From an uncultured Clostridiaceae bacterium (lineage in GTDB: Bacteria > Bacillota > Clostridia > TANB77 > CAG-508), in NCBI GenBank assembly GCA_947167695.1, contig CAMVIX010000009.1, positions 1-36,084 on the forward strand: a DNA stretch of 36,084 nt, read 5' to 3'. Every line of letters begins with the position of its first letter. Position 1 is the stretch's first letter. The notes beneath the pieces are model-generated. The model was not told the origin of the DNA, made no database searches, and saw nothing but the letters and a program-made list of their open reading frames with translations. Position numbers and translations under genes: made by a program. Positions 1 through 9,914 of this stretch are shown here, one piece after another.

Positions 1-134
1 TACGCTCGCGGAAGCGCTCCATGAGCCACTCTTTCTGCTCGGCGATGGTCATATTAGAGTTGTCGAGCTCGATGGCGTCATCGGCCTTGCGCAAGGGCGA
101 CACCTCACGGTGGGAGTCGATATAGTCGCGCTCC
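1..134 (-). CDS. cmk: Cytidylate kinase C-terminal fragment, GC-rich and foreign to the rest of the window (chimeric contig end)
   Basis: Reverse complement reads [44 protein letters not shown], a cytidylate-kinase C-terminal pattern; composition changes abruptly at ~134/135. Confidence 0.75.
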
Positions 135-135
135 T

Positions 136-1570
136 AAAGGTGGAAAGAAACTAGAATTACATAAAAAAGAAGAAGTAGATAGATTATTAAATGAACTAGA
201 TTCGGAGAAATACATTATTCAGGAAATTAAAAAAAGCGAAAAGAAACGTACACCAGCTCCACCATTTACAACAAGTACAATGCAACAAGAGGCATCAAGA
301 AAGCTAGGTTTCACTTTAAAAAAGACGATGTCTGTTGCACAAACACTATATGAAGGTGTAAAACTAGACAGAGGCACGGTAGGTCTTATAACATACATGA
401 GAACAGATTCTACAAGAATATCTGAGGAAGCAAGAAAAGCTGCTAAAGCTGAAATAGAAAGCATGTATGGAAAAGAATATTATGAGAATAGATATTATCG
501 TACAAATGCTGATGCACAAGATGCACACGAAGGAATTAGACCAACATATGCTTCAATCAAACCAGAGGAAATAAAGGATTCACTTACAGCTGACCAGTAT
601 AAGCTATATAGGCTAATTTATCAAAGGTTTTTGGCAAGCCAAATGTCAGCTGCAGTCTACGACACAGTAGCTATAACAATCAAAGCTGGAGATTATGATT
701 TTAAAGCAAATGGACAGACACTTAAATTTAAAGGATTTATGGCTCTTTACGTAGAAGGCGTTGATAATGAAAAAGAAGAAGAATTTACAAAAATTCCAGA
801 TTTAGAGATAAAAGAAGAAGTAAACAAAATAAAACTAGACGGAAAACAAAGTTTCACAGAGCCACCACCAAGATATACCGAAGCAAGTTTAGTTAAAGCC
901 TTAGAAGAAAAAGGAATAGGTAGACCAAGCACATATTCGCCAACAATAACGACAATTTTAGAGAGAAGATATATAGAAAAATATCAAAAACAATTAATGC
1001 CAACAGAACTTGGAAAAGCGGTTAATAAGTTATTAGTAGAAAATTTTAAAGATGTAGTAAATGAAGAGTTTACCGCGAAGATGGAATCGCAATTTGATGA
1101 AATTGCTGATGGAAAAGAAAATTGGAAGAGTGTTATAAAAGAATTTTATGGACCATTTGAGCAAACTGTTGAAAAAGTAGAAAAAGAATTAGAGCACGTT
1201 AAACTAGAAGAAGAAGTAACAGATGTAATATGCGAAAAATGTGGAAGAAATATGGTAATAAAATATGGCAAATATGGTAAATTTTTAGCGTGCCCGCGGA
1301 TACCCTGAATGCAAAAATGCCTTGCCTTTTTATGAAACAATAGATGTACCATGCCCTAAATGTGGAGGCAAGGTACAAGTACGTAAAACCAAGAAAAGAA
1401 GAAATTATTATATATGCGAAAATAATCCCAAATCATGTGATTATATATCTTGGAACAAGCCTAAAAATGGAGAAAAATACGAAGATAAAGGTGAAGCAGA
1501 AGAGATAAAAAAGGAAACAGAAAAGAAGACAAGAAAAGCTGGAACTAAAAAAACAAAAAATAGTAAATAA
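136..1570 (+). CDS. topA: DNA topoisomerase I (5'-partial), one +1 frame change at in-frame CGG 1297-1299
   Basis: [19 protein letters not shown]...TTSTMQQEASRKLGF...LITYMRTDSTRIS...EKGIGRPSTYSPTI, then LACP|GYPECKNALPFYETIDVPCPKCGGKVQVRKTKKRRNYYICEN (zinc ribbon) in the +1 frame. Confidence 0.95.
1297..1300 (+). other. Putative +1 recoding site, CCG CGGA
   Basis: In-frame CGG; skipping C restores GYPECKN. Zero frame stops at CCC TGA. Confidence 0.8.
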
Positions 1571-1644
1571 CATTTAGTATTTAACGTTTAGTATAATTAC
1601 AAAATGTCAAATGCCAAATGTAATTATAAAAGGGGAAATAAAAC

Positions 1645-2487
1645 ATGTTTGGAATAAGAGCAGATGGAAGAAAAGTAAAAAATGCATCACTACTATTTAG
1701 AGTAATACCACATATTATGCCAACGAGAGTAGATTCACAAGTTTACTTTACTCAAGACATACCAATTAAAGGAATGGACGAATACATAAGCAAAAAAGCA
1801 GAAGAGGGAATAAAATTATCATATATGCACATTATTTATGCTGCAATAGTAAAAACAATAGCTGCTAAACCAGAATTAAATAGATTTATAGTTAATTCCA
1901 TTCCTTATGAGAGAAACGAAATTTGGATGAGCTTGATGATTAAAAAGTCAATGAGTGATGAAGGAGAAGAAACTTTAGTTAAGCTAAAATTTGACGGAAC
2001 TGAGAATTTGTTTGAAATTAGGGAAAAATTAGAAAATGCAATAGTAAAAAATAAAGATGCAAATGCAGAAAACAACATGGACAAGTTTTTAAAAAAATTA
2101 GAAAAAACACCAAATATAGTGCTAAAAACAATAATATGCACATTAAAGCTGATGGACAGATATGGCATACTTCCAAAATCTATTATAGAATTTAGCCCAT
2201 TTCATACAAGCGCATTCTTAACAAATGTTGGTTCACTTGGAATAGATGCAATTTACCATCATATATATAATTTTGGTACGACAAGCATGTTCTTTGCTAT
2301 GGGAAAAAAGAAGAAAGACTATGTTCCAGAAGATGATGAGTTAATAGAAGAAAAATGTATATCTTTATCATTTGTGGGAGACGAAAGGATATGTGATGGA
2401 TACTACTTTGCAAATGCATTTAAGCAATTGATTAAATTTATAAAAAAACCTGAATTGATGGAAGAAAAGAAAGAAATAATAGTATAG
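1645..2487 (+). CDS. 2-oxoacid dehydrogenase E2 catalytic-domain / chloramphenicol acetyltransferase-fold protein
   Basis: Intact 280-aa ORF; CAT/E2-like patterns (HTSAFLTNVGSLGIDAIYHHIYNFGTTSMFFAMG...DERICDGYYFANAF). Confidence 0.65.
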   Translation: MFGIRADGRKVKNASLLFRVIPHIMPTRVDSQVYFTQDIPIKGMDEYISKKAEEGIKLSYMHIIYAAIVKTIAAKPELNRFIVNSIPYERNEIWMSLMIKKSMSDEGEETLVKLKFDGTENLFEIREKLENAIVKNKDANAENNMDKFLKKLEKTPNIVLKTIICTLKLMDRYGILPKSIIEFSPFHTSAFLTNVGSLGIDAIYHHIYNFGTTSMFFAMGKKKKDYVPEDDELIEEKCISLSFVGDERICDGYYFANAFKQLIKFIKKPELMEEKKEIIV

Positions 2488-2534
2488 AGCCAAATGGGGA
2501 CATTCCTCGCTTGCGAGGTGTGTCCCCTTTGGCG
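2487..2534. repeat. Palindromic intergenic repeat, copy A (GCCAAA-GGGGACA...TGTCCCC-TTTGGC)
   Basis: Long imperfect hairpin, same family as 18140-18191 and 26612-26667. Confidence 0.75.
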
Positions 2535-2555
2535 AAAGAAAAGGGGTAGTAGAAT

Positions 2556-3908
2556 ATGGATCATATAAACATTATAGGAGGTGGCCTCGCTCGGATGCGA
2601 AGCTGCGTACCAGATTGCAAAACAGAAAATACATGTAAAACTGTACGAGATGAAACCAACTAAATTTTCACCTGCACACTCAAATAAGGATTTTGCTGAA
2701 ATAGTATGTAGCAACTCTTTTAAATCAAACAGCATAACAAATGCATGTGGTTTACTAAAGGAAGAACTTAGATTATTAGATTCGCTATTAATCAAAATAG
2801 CAGACGAAACAGCGGTCCCGGCAGGCCAAGCTCTAGCGGTAGATAGAGATGTATTTGCTAGACGTGTAACAGAGGAGATAGAAAGCAATCCATATATAGA
2901 GATAATTCATTCAGAGGTAGGGACAGCATATCATCCTGCCTGCGAAAAAATACGGGTTGCATAATATGCAACCGCTACACAACCTAACAGACAATATCAC
3001 AATAATTGCCACAGGACCACTTACATCAGATGCACTATCTGAAGAAATAAAAAAATTAACAGGTGATGAGAATCTAGCCTTTTATGATGCAGCAGCTCCA
3101 ATCATTGAAAAAGATAGTATAGATTTCAATATAGCCTTTTATGGTGATAGATACGGAAAGGGAGACAGCAGCTACATAAACCTACCAATGACAAAAGAAG
3201 AATACGAATTGTTTTACAGAGAATTAATAAATGCAGAAGTAGTAACTCTGCACGAATTTGAAAAACGTGAGATATTTGAAGGCTGTATGCCAATAGAAGT
3301 TATGGCAAAAAGAGGGGAAGAGACAATAAGATTTGGCCCATTAAAACCGGTAGGCTTTACAGATCCACGTACAGGAAAAAGACCATATGCAATTGTTCAA
3401 TTAAGGCAAGATAATAGCTTGCGGTACATTATACAACATGGTAGGTTTTCAAACAAATTTAAAATTTGGAGAACAAAAAAGAGTATTTTCAATGATACCA
3501 GGACTAAATAATGCTGAATTTGCAAGATATGGAGTAATGCATAGAAATACATATATAAATTCACCAAAGCTATTAGATGAAACATATAATTTAAAACGCA
3601 ATCATAATATTTATTTTGCAGGACAAATAACAGGTGTAGAAGGATATGTGGAATCTATTTCATCAGGCATGGTTGCTGCAATTAACGCAATAAGAAAATA
3701 CAAAGGACAAGAAAAGAAGCTTTTCCCAAAAGAAACAGTAATTGGTGCTTTGGCAGACTATATATCTATGCCTAAAGAACATTTTTCACCAATGAATGCA
3801 AATTTCGGAATTTTACCAGAACTTCCAGAAAAAATACGTGACAAGCAAGAAAAATATAGTAAAATGGCTAAAAGATCTATGGAAATGATAAGAGAAAAGC
3901 TATTGTAA
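2556..3908 (+). CDS. trmFO: Methylenetetrahydrofolate-tRNA-(uracil-5-)-methyltransferase TrmFO, three +1 frame changes at in-frame CGG
   Basis: [34 protein letters not shown]...[55 protein letters not shown]...[55 protein letters not shown]. All three breaks are in-frame CGG codons. Confidence 0.95.
2592..2595 (+). other. Putative +1 recoding site, GCU CGGA
   Basis: In-frame with ATG 2556; skipping C gives the conserved Gly of the FAD-binding GGGLAG motif. Confidence 0.8.
2953..2956 (+). other. Putative +1 recoding site, AUA CGGG
   Basis: In-frame CGG; zero frame hits TAA two codons later; +1 frame continues into [16 protein letters not shown]. Confidence 0.75.
3422..3425 (+). other. Putative +1 recoding site, UUG CGGU
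   Basis: In-frame CGG; skipping C gives [14 protein letters not shown], a conserved TrmFO segment. Confidence 0.8.
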
Positions 3909-3963
3909 AAAATTCTTTTTTAAGGTATTATTATAGTGAAAAAAATATCTAAGAGGTAAAAAA

Positions 3964-6900
3964 ATGTATTTAAAAAGATTAGAATTATATGGATTTAAAT
4001 CATTTGCAGAAAGAACAACTTTGGAGTTTATGCCAGGAATTACAACTGTTATCGGACCAAATGGTTCAGGCAAGAGTAATATTTCAGATGCAATTAGATG
4101 GGTTCTTGGAGAGCAAAGCATGAAATCTCTCCGTGGCTCAAAGTCCGAAGATATTATTTTTGCAGGAACTCAAAACAGAAAATCACTAGGCTATGCTGAA
4201 TGCTCTATTGTGTTTGATAATTCAGATGGTAAACTGCCAGTAGAATACGAAGAAGTTGTAGTTACTAGAAGACTATACAGAAGCGGGGAAACTGGGTACT
4301 ATATAAATAAGGTGCCATGCAGATTAAAAGACATATTAGAGTTATTTATGGATACGGGAATTGGAAAAGATGGATATTCTATTATAGGACAAGGCAAAAT
4401 TGATGAAATTTTGAGTAATAAATCAGAGGATAGACGTCGCATTTTTGAAGAAGCAGCCGGAATTGTAAAGTATAGAACTAGAAAAGAGGAAGCAGAAAAA
4501 AAACTTGAACAGACTAAGCTAAATTTACTTAGAGTAAATGATATTTTATTAGAAATTGAAGCTAAGATAGAACCGCTTAAAAGTCAGTCTGAAAAAGCTA
4601 AAAAATTTCTTGATTTACGTGAAGAATTAAAAGGGATTGAAATTGGCCTTTTTCTATACAATATTGATAATTATAAAGAGAAATTGCTTGAATTAACTAA
4701 AAACATAGATACATATCAAGAACAACTAAATAGCGAAGAAGCAAAACAAAATGAAATGCAAAAACTTAAAGAAAAGCTAAAAGAGGAAATTGAAAACTTA
4801 AATGCACAAATTGAAGAAATGCAAAATCTTGGATTTGAAAGTGGGAAAAAAATAGAACAGCTAAATTCAGATATAAAAGTTGCAGAAGAAAGAATTCAAG
4901 CAGGAAAACAAAATGGTATTCGATTTAGTGAAGAAATAAATGAGCTTATCCAAAAGCTAAAAGACTTAGAAGAAGAAAAAAAGCAAAAGAATGATAAGAA
5001 AACTAATCTTTTTGCAAACAAGGAAAAATTTGAAAAAGAACTTGAAGAAAAAGAAAAAGAACTGGCAATTATTTCTGAGAAACTATCAAGTAAAGAGAAA
5101 GAAATTGAAGAAAAAAAGCTTAAAGTTCAAAACAACACTGACATAAAATATGAAAAGAAGAATAAAATAGCTGAAGAAAATTCCAATATAGAAAATTTAA
5201 CTAAAAGGAAAACAAATATAGAGAATGATATCTCTTCTACTATTTCAGAACTTGATAGTTCAAGGATGACCAGAACAGAAATTAGTAAAGTTTTTTCAGA
5301 AATTGAATCAAAACGCAACAAATCGGCATTGTTGCTAGAGGAAATAACTAAAAGAAAAGAAGAAGCCGATAAAAAAACAAAAGAACATGAAAGAAAAGTT
5401 CAAGAATTAAATAATCTGCTTCAAATGAAAGAATCTAGAGCTAAATTCCTAATTGAGACAGAAAGGGAAAAAGAAGGATATTCAAAAAGTGTAAAAGTTT
5501 TACTACAAGAATCTGAAAAAAATAGTTCTCTTAGAGACGGTATGCATGGAGTATTAGCTGATTTAATTGATGTCCCAAAGGAATACGAGACAGCAGTAGA
5601 GATGTGCTTGGGACAAGCAACACAAAACATAGTAACAGAGGATGAAGACACAGCAAAAAAATTAGTTAATTATTTAAGAGAAAACAAGTTGGGAAGAGCA
5701 TCCTTTCTACCTATTACATCAATAAAAGGGAAAAAAATAGATAAGCTTATAAAAAATGCACTTCCAGGAGTAATAGGAGTAGCATCTGATTTAGTAAAAT
5801 GTGAAAAAAAATATGAGCAAATTGTTCTTAATTTGTTAGGCAGGACTGTTATTGTAGACAACATGGACACAGGAGTGATTTTAGCAAGACAAAACCAATA
5901 CAGTTTTAGAATAGTAACATTAAAAGGAGATATAATTAATTCTTCAGGTAGCATTACAGGTGGATATGTTGCACCGAAAACAGTTAGTATTTTAGGTAGA
6001 AAGCAAGAAATCCAAAATTTAGAGCAGGAAGTAAAGAAGATTAATGCGGATCTGAAAAAAACAATTGAAGAAAAAGAAAATTACGAAAATAGTATACAAA
6101 CAGTATTAGAAGAAGCAATGAGTTTAGAAAAACAAATGGCAGAAATGGAAATAAACTATGCTACAGAAAAACAAAGACTAGTTTCAGTTGAAGAAAATGT
6201 TACTAAACTAGAAACAAGACTTACGAAATTAAAACAAGAGAAAGAAACACTTACAAGCGAAATAGAAAATGCTAATATTATAAAGGAGAGCTTAAACAAA
6301 GAAATTTCAGGCATTGATAAAGAAAATGATGAGCTAAATACCGAAATCAGCAGGTTTGCAGAGAATAATAAAGATAATCAAGAATATATTGATGACTTAA
6401 AACTTGATATTACTAATCTGAAAATATCAGTTTCATCTTTTGATGAAAGTGAAAGTTCAATAGATGAAATGGTAGCAAGAATAAATGAGGACATTAAAGC
6501 TACAAATCAAAGTGTGGAAAACAAAAGAGAGTTAAAGCTTAAAATTGCAGAAGATGAGAAAAACTTAAGCAATCAAATAGAAAACCTTAAAAACGAAATA
6601 GAAAGAATTAACGAAGAAGTTACAAATAGCGATACTAAAATGCTAGAGCTTAAGGATATAAGAAAAGAAAAACTTATAAAGCAAGAAGAAAACGAAAACA
6701 CGCAAGAAAAGCAGAGAATAGCTGTAGCAGACTTGAAAGACCAAATCTCAAAGGTAGAGGTAAGAAAATCCAAAATTGAAGTAGAGCTAGAACAAGTTAT
6801 TAACAAAATGTGGGAAGACTATGAGATAACACCAAATAATGCCGTAGGATATGAAAAACCTCAAAACATATCAGATACTACAAAAAAAGTAAACCGCCTA

Positions 6901-7512
6901 AGAAGCGATATAAGAGATTTAGGAAGCGTAAATGTAGACTCAATTGAAGAATACAAAAACACAAAAGAAAGATATGACTTTATGTGTGAGCAACGCCTAG
7001 ATTTAGAAAATTCAAGTATCAAATTAAGAGGTATGATTTCAGAATTAACTTCATCAATGAAAGAACAATTCGCAGAGCAATTTAAAGTTATAAATAAAAA
7101 TTTTGGAGCTGTGTTTACAGAACTATTTGGCGGAGGAAAAGCCGAGATTAAACTTGCAGATGAAGCAAATATACTAGAGTGTGGAATAGACATAGAAGCA
7201 CAGCCACCAGGAAAAAAATTGCAAAATATGATGCTACTATCAGGAGGAGAGAAAGCATTAACTGCAATAGCAATATTATTTGCAATATTAAAAATCAATC
7301 CAGCACCATTCTGTGTTTTAGATGAAATTGAAGCTGCTTTAGACGATGTAAATGTATATCGCTTTGCAGACTACTTAAAGAATTTTTCTAAAAATACGCA
7401 ATTTTTAATGATAACACACAGAAAGGGAACAATGGAAGCTGCTGATACAGTTTATGGAATTACAATGGAAGAAAACGGAGTTAGCAAACTACTCTCAATG
7501 AAACTTAAATGA
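3964..7512 (+). CDS. smc: Chromosome segregation protein SMC
   Basis: MYLKRLELYGFKSFAERT...GPNGSGKSNISDAIRWVLGEQ, coiled coils, hinge, LSGGEKALTAIAILFAI, DEIEAALDD. Confidence 0.98.
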   Translation: MYLKRLELYGFKSFAERTTLEFMPGITTVIGPNGSGKSNISDAIRWVLGEQSMKSLRGSKSEDIIFAGTQNRKSLGYAECSIVFDNSDGKLPVEYEEVVVTRRLYRSGETGYYINKVPCRLKDILELFMDTGIGKDGYSIIGQGKIDEILSNKSEDRRRIFEEAAGIVKYRTRKEEAEKKLEQTKLNLLRVNDILLEIEAKIEPLKSQSEKAKKFLDLREELKGIEIGLFLYNIDNYKEKLLELTKNIDTYQEQLNSEEAKQNEMQKLKEKLKEEIENLNAQIEEMQNLGFESGKKIEQLNSDIKVAEERIQAGKQNGIRFSEEINELIQKLKDLEEEKKQKNDKKTNLFANKEKFEKELEEKEKELAIISEKLSSKEKEIEEKKLKVQNNTDIKYEKKNKIAEENSNIENLTKRKTNIENDISSTISELDSSRMTRTEISKVFSEIESKRNKSALLLEEITKRKEEADKKTKEHERKVQELNNLLQMKESRAKFLIETEREKEGYSKSVKVLLQESEKNSSLRDGMHGVLADLIDVPKEYETAVEMCLGQATQNIVTEDEDTAKKLVNYLRENKLGRASFLPITSIKGKKIDKLIKNALPGVIGVASDLVKCEKKYEQIVLNLLGRTVIVDNMDTGVILARQNQYSFRIVTLKGDIINSSGSITGGYVAPKTVSILGRKQEIQNLEQEVKKINADLKKTIEEKENYENSIQTVLEEAMSLEKQMAEMEINYATEKQRLVSVEENVTKLETRLTKLKQEKETLTSEIENANIIKESLNKEISGIDKENDELNTEISRFAENNKDNQEYIDDLKLDITNLKISVSSFDESESSIDEMVARINEDIKATNQSVENKRELKLKIAEDEKNLSNQIENLKNEIERINEEVTNSDTKMLELKDIRKEKLIKQEENENTQEKQRIAVADLKDQISKVEVRKSKIEVELEQVINKMWEDYEITPNNAVGYEKPQNISDTTKKVNRLRSDIRDLGSVNVDSIEEYKNTKERYDFMCEQRLDLENSSIKLRGMISELTSSMKEQFAEQFKVINKNFGAVFTELFGGGKAEIKLADEANILECGIDIEAQPPGKKLQNMMLLSGGEKALTAIAILFAILKINPAPFCVLDEIEAALDDVNVYRFADYLKNFSKNTQFLMITHRKGTMEAADTVYGITMEENGVSKLLSMKLK

Positions 7513-7518
7513 GCTTCT

Positions 7519-8097
7519 TCATAATAGTTTTATTATTCCGAGGAAAATCAACAGAATCCCAGAAATTCTACTCCATATAGCAGGGGAAAGAGAGGAAATT
7601 GAGTTGATTTTTTTACCTAATATAATACCAATAGACAAAAATATAAGTTGAAATATTGATACTAAAAACGGAAAAATAAATGAAAAATTATAGGCTATGC
7701 TGTACCCAATTCCACAAACAAGAGAGTCTACAGACATAGCAAGACCTAAAATGAGGGCTTCCTTAGAATCAATAGTTTGAGAAGAGTCTAAATCCGACAT
7801 AGCAGGATCTCTCAAAATTTCGGTTATACCAGATTGCCTTTTGAAACTTTGGATAATTATGAAGAACCCCATACATAAAAGAATAATGCATCCTAGCATA
7901 TTTGGTAGCCAATCAGGTAAAATAGTAAGCAAAATAAAACCTATGCTAGTAGACAAAAGAGTTATAATAAAGGATATTATAAGTAAAACTAATTTTGATT
8001 TGATAGAAATTTTAATATTTCGTATTCCATAGGTAATTCCAACACCAAGCGAATCTACACTTAAAATAAATGCAACACTAAGCAGGTTTACAAGCAT
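7519..8097 (-). CDS. ytaF: YtaF-like sporulation membrane protein (MntP/TerC-type fold)
   Basis: MLVNLLSVAFILSVDSLGVGITYGIRNIKI...LGLAMSVDSLVCGIGYS; RBS at 8101-8108 favours ATG at 8097 over the longer ORF. Confidence 0.7.
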   Translation of the reverse strand: MLVNLLSVAFILSVDSLGVGITYGIRNIKISIKSKLVLLIISFIITLLSTSIGFILLTILPDWLPNMLGCIILLCMGFFIIIQSFKRQSGITEILRDPAMSDLDSSQTIDSKEALILGLAMSVDSLVCGIGYSIAYNFSFIFPFLVSIFQLIFLSIGIILGKKINSISSLSPAIWSRISGILLIFLGIIKLL

Positions 8098-8206
8098 TTT
8101 TTTCACCTCTTTACATAATATGTAGAGAGGTGAAAAAATGTTTAAGTATATATTGATTTTTAAACTTGATGTATATATAATAAAAGAATAAAAGGATGTG
8201 ATATAT

Positions 8207-8596
8207 ATGGAAGAGCAAATATTAAAGGCAATAGAAGCGAAGAAAAAAGCACATGCTCCATATTCAAAGTATGAAGTAGGAGCTGCACTAAAAACAAAAA
8301 CAGGTAAGGTATATACAGGTTGCAATATAGAAAACAATGGAATACAGTCAATATGTGCTGAAAGAGTAGCTTTTTGTAAAGCAATTTCAGAAGGAGAAAC
8401 AGAATTTGAATCTATTGTAGTAGTATCAGGAAAACAGGGAGAGAAGGAATTAGACTTTGGAACACCATGTGGCTACTGCAGACAATTTATGCAAGAATTT
8501 GTAGACAAGGATTTTAAAATAATTATTTATCAATCAGCCGAAAAGCAACAAATTTACACAATTGAAGATTTATTACCACACAGATTTAAATTATAA
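8207..8596 (+). CDS. cdd: Cytidine deaminase
   Basis: HAPYSKYEVGAAL...CNIENNGIQSICAERVAF...PCGYCRQFM. Confidence 0.95.
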   Translation: MEEQILKAIEAKKKAHAPYSKYEVGAALKTKTGKVYTGCNIENNGIQSICAERVAFCKAISEGETEFESIVVVSGKQGEKELDFGTPCGYCRQFMQEFVDKDFKIIIYQSAEKQQIYTIEDLLPHRFKL

Positions 8597-8655
8597 TCAC
8601 CTTTTATGGAAAGCAGACATACAATATAGCAAAAAGAAAAAAGGTGATTGCAATA

Positions 8656-9912
8656 ATGTCTAGCTACATAATCAATGGGGGAAAAAAACTAGAAGGCATA
8701 GTTAAAATTTCAGGTTCGAAAAATGCCTCTCTGCCAATAATTGCAGGAGCAATTTTAAATGGCAAAACTACTAAATTATATAACATACCAAATATTCATG
8801 ATATACAAATAACACTTGAGATACTTAAACTAATAGGTTGCAAGGTAAAAAAGAAAAATGATAAAATAACAATAGACTCATCAAACATAATATCTTACGA
8901 AATACCATATGCACTAATGAGGCAAATGCGTTCATCTGTAATAATGGCAGGTGCCATAGTTGGTAGATTCAAAAAAGCCGTGTTTTCATATCCAGGAGGT
9001 TGCGAGATTGGAGCAAGGCCTATTGATTTGCATTTAAACGGATTTAGAAAATTAGGAATAAATATTGAAGAAGAGGGTGGATTTATTAAGTGCAGTTGTG
9101 ATAAAATAGTAGGCACAGAAATCCATCTAGATTTTCCAAGTGTCGGTGCTACAGAAAATTTAATATTAGCATCAGTATTTGCGCAAGGCGAAACAATTAT
9201 AACAAATGCAGCAATGGAACCGGAGATTGTTGATTTACAAAATTTCCTAAATCTAATGGGGGCAAAAGTAGAAGGCGCGGGCACAAATGTTATTAGGATA
9301 AAGGGCGTTAAGAATCTAAAAGAAGTAAGTTACAAGATAATGCCAGATAGGATAGAAGCAGGAACCTTTCTGTGTTGTTGTGGTATTACGAATGGTAACA
9401 TTGTACTAGAAAATGTGGTCCCAGACCATATTGTTCCTGTTATAAGCAAACTTGAAGAAAGTGGTTGCAAATTGTATTTGCAGAAAGATAAAATAGAAAT
9501 AAAGGCACCTAAAAGACTGCTTTGCACAGAAATAAAAACCATGCCATATCCAGGCTTCCCAACGGATATGCAGTCTATATATGGAGCATGTATGACGGTT
9601 GCAAAGGGTACCAGCATCATTATCGAAAACATATTTGAAAATCGTTACAAATATGCAGGTGAATTAATAAGGATGGGTGCAAAAATCAGCATTGAAGGAA
9701 GAATGGCCGTTATAAAGGGAGTAAGAAGATTGCATGCAACGGAAGTATATAGTTCAGATTTAAGAGGCGGAGCAGCTCTTGTTGTAGCTGGACTGCATGC
9801 AAAAGGTATTACGAGAATAAATAACATAGAATACATCTTAAGAGGATATGAAAATTTTGATAAAAAACTAAATAATTTAGGAGCAGAAGTTACTATAAAA
9901 GAGGGTGAATAG
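8656..9912 (+). CDS. murA: UDP-N-acetylglucosamine 1-carboxyvinyltransferase
   Basis: INGGKKLEGIVKISGSKNASLPIIAGAIL...GGCEIGARPIDLHL...DLRGGAALVVAGLHAKG. Confidence 0.95.
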   Translation: MSSYIINGGKKLEGIVKISGSKNASLPIIAGAILNGKTTKLYNIPNIHDIQITLEILKLIGCKVKKKNDKITIDSSNIISYEIPYALMRQMRSSVIMAGAIVGRFKKAVFSYPGGCEIGARPIDLHLNGFRKLGINIEEEGGFIKCSCDKIVGTEIHLDFPSVGATENLILASVFAQGETIITNAAMEPEIVDLQNFLNLMGAKVEGAGTNVIRIKGVKNLKEVSYKIMPDRIEAGTFLCCCGITNGNIVLENVVPDHIVPVISKLEESGCKLYLQKDKIEIKAPKRLLCTEIKTMPYPGFPTDMQSIYGACMTVAKGTSIIIENIFENRYKYAGELIRMGAKISIEGRMAVIKGVRRLHATEVYSSDLRGGAALVVAGLHAKGITRINNIEYILRGYENFDKKLNNLGAEVTIKEGE

Positions 9913-9914
9913 TT

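Noticed and set aside
280-1570. Treating topA, trmFO, DUF881, rnhA and the PHP gene as pseudogenes or random sequencing errors
   Set aside because: All seven lesions are an identical +1 C before an in-frame GGN and no other frameshift or stop types occur. If base errors inserted C before GG at random, two thirds should fall in other codon phases. Read-level checking is still needed.
2577-2592. Shine-Dalgarno-like AGGAGGTGG upstream of trmFO site 1 as a general frameshift stimulator
   Set aside because: It encodes the conserved Gly-rich FAD motif and no comparable sequence was seen at the other six sites.
4700-7000. Numerous antisense ORFs opposite smc and other genes in the ORF track
   Set aside because: Antisense shadows of A-rich coding sequence with no recognisable domains.
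8095-8140. Inverted repeat CACCTCTTTACATA/TATGTAGAGAGGTG between ytaF-like and cdd as a regulatory dyad
   Set aside because: It is largely explained by two divergent GAGGTG ribosome-binding sites; the + strand reading would be only a 16-aa ORF.
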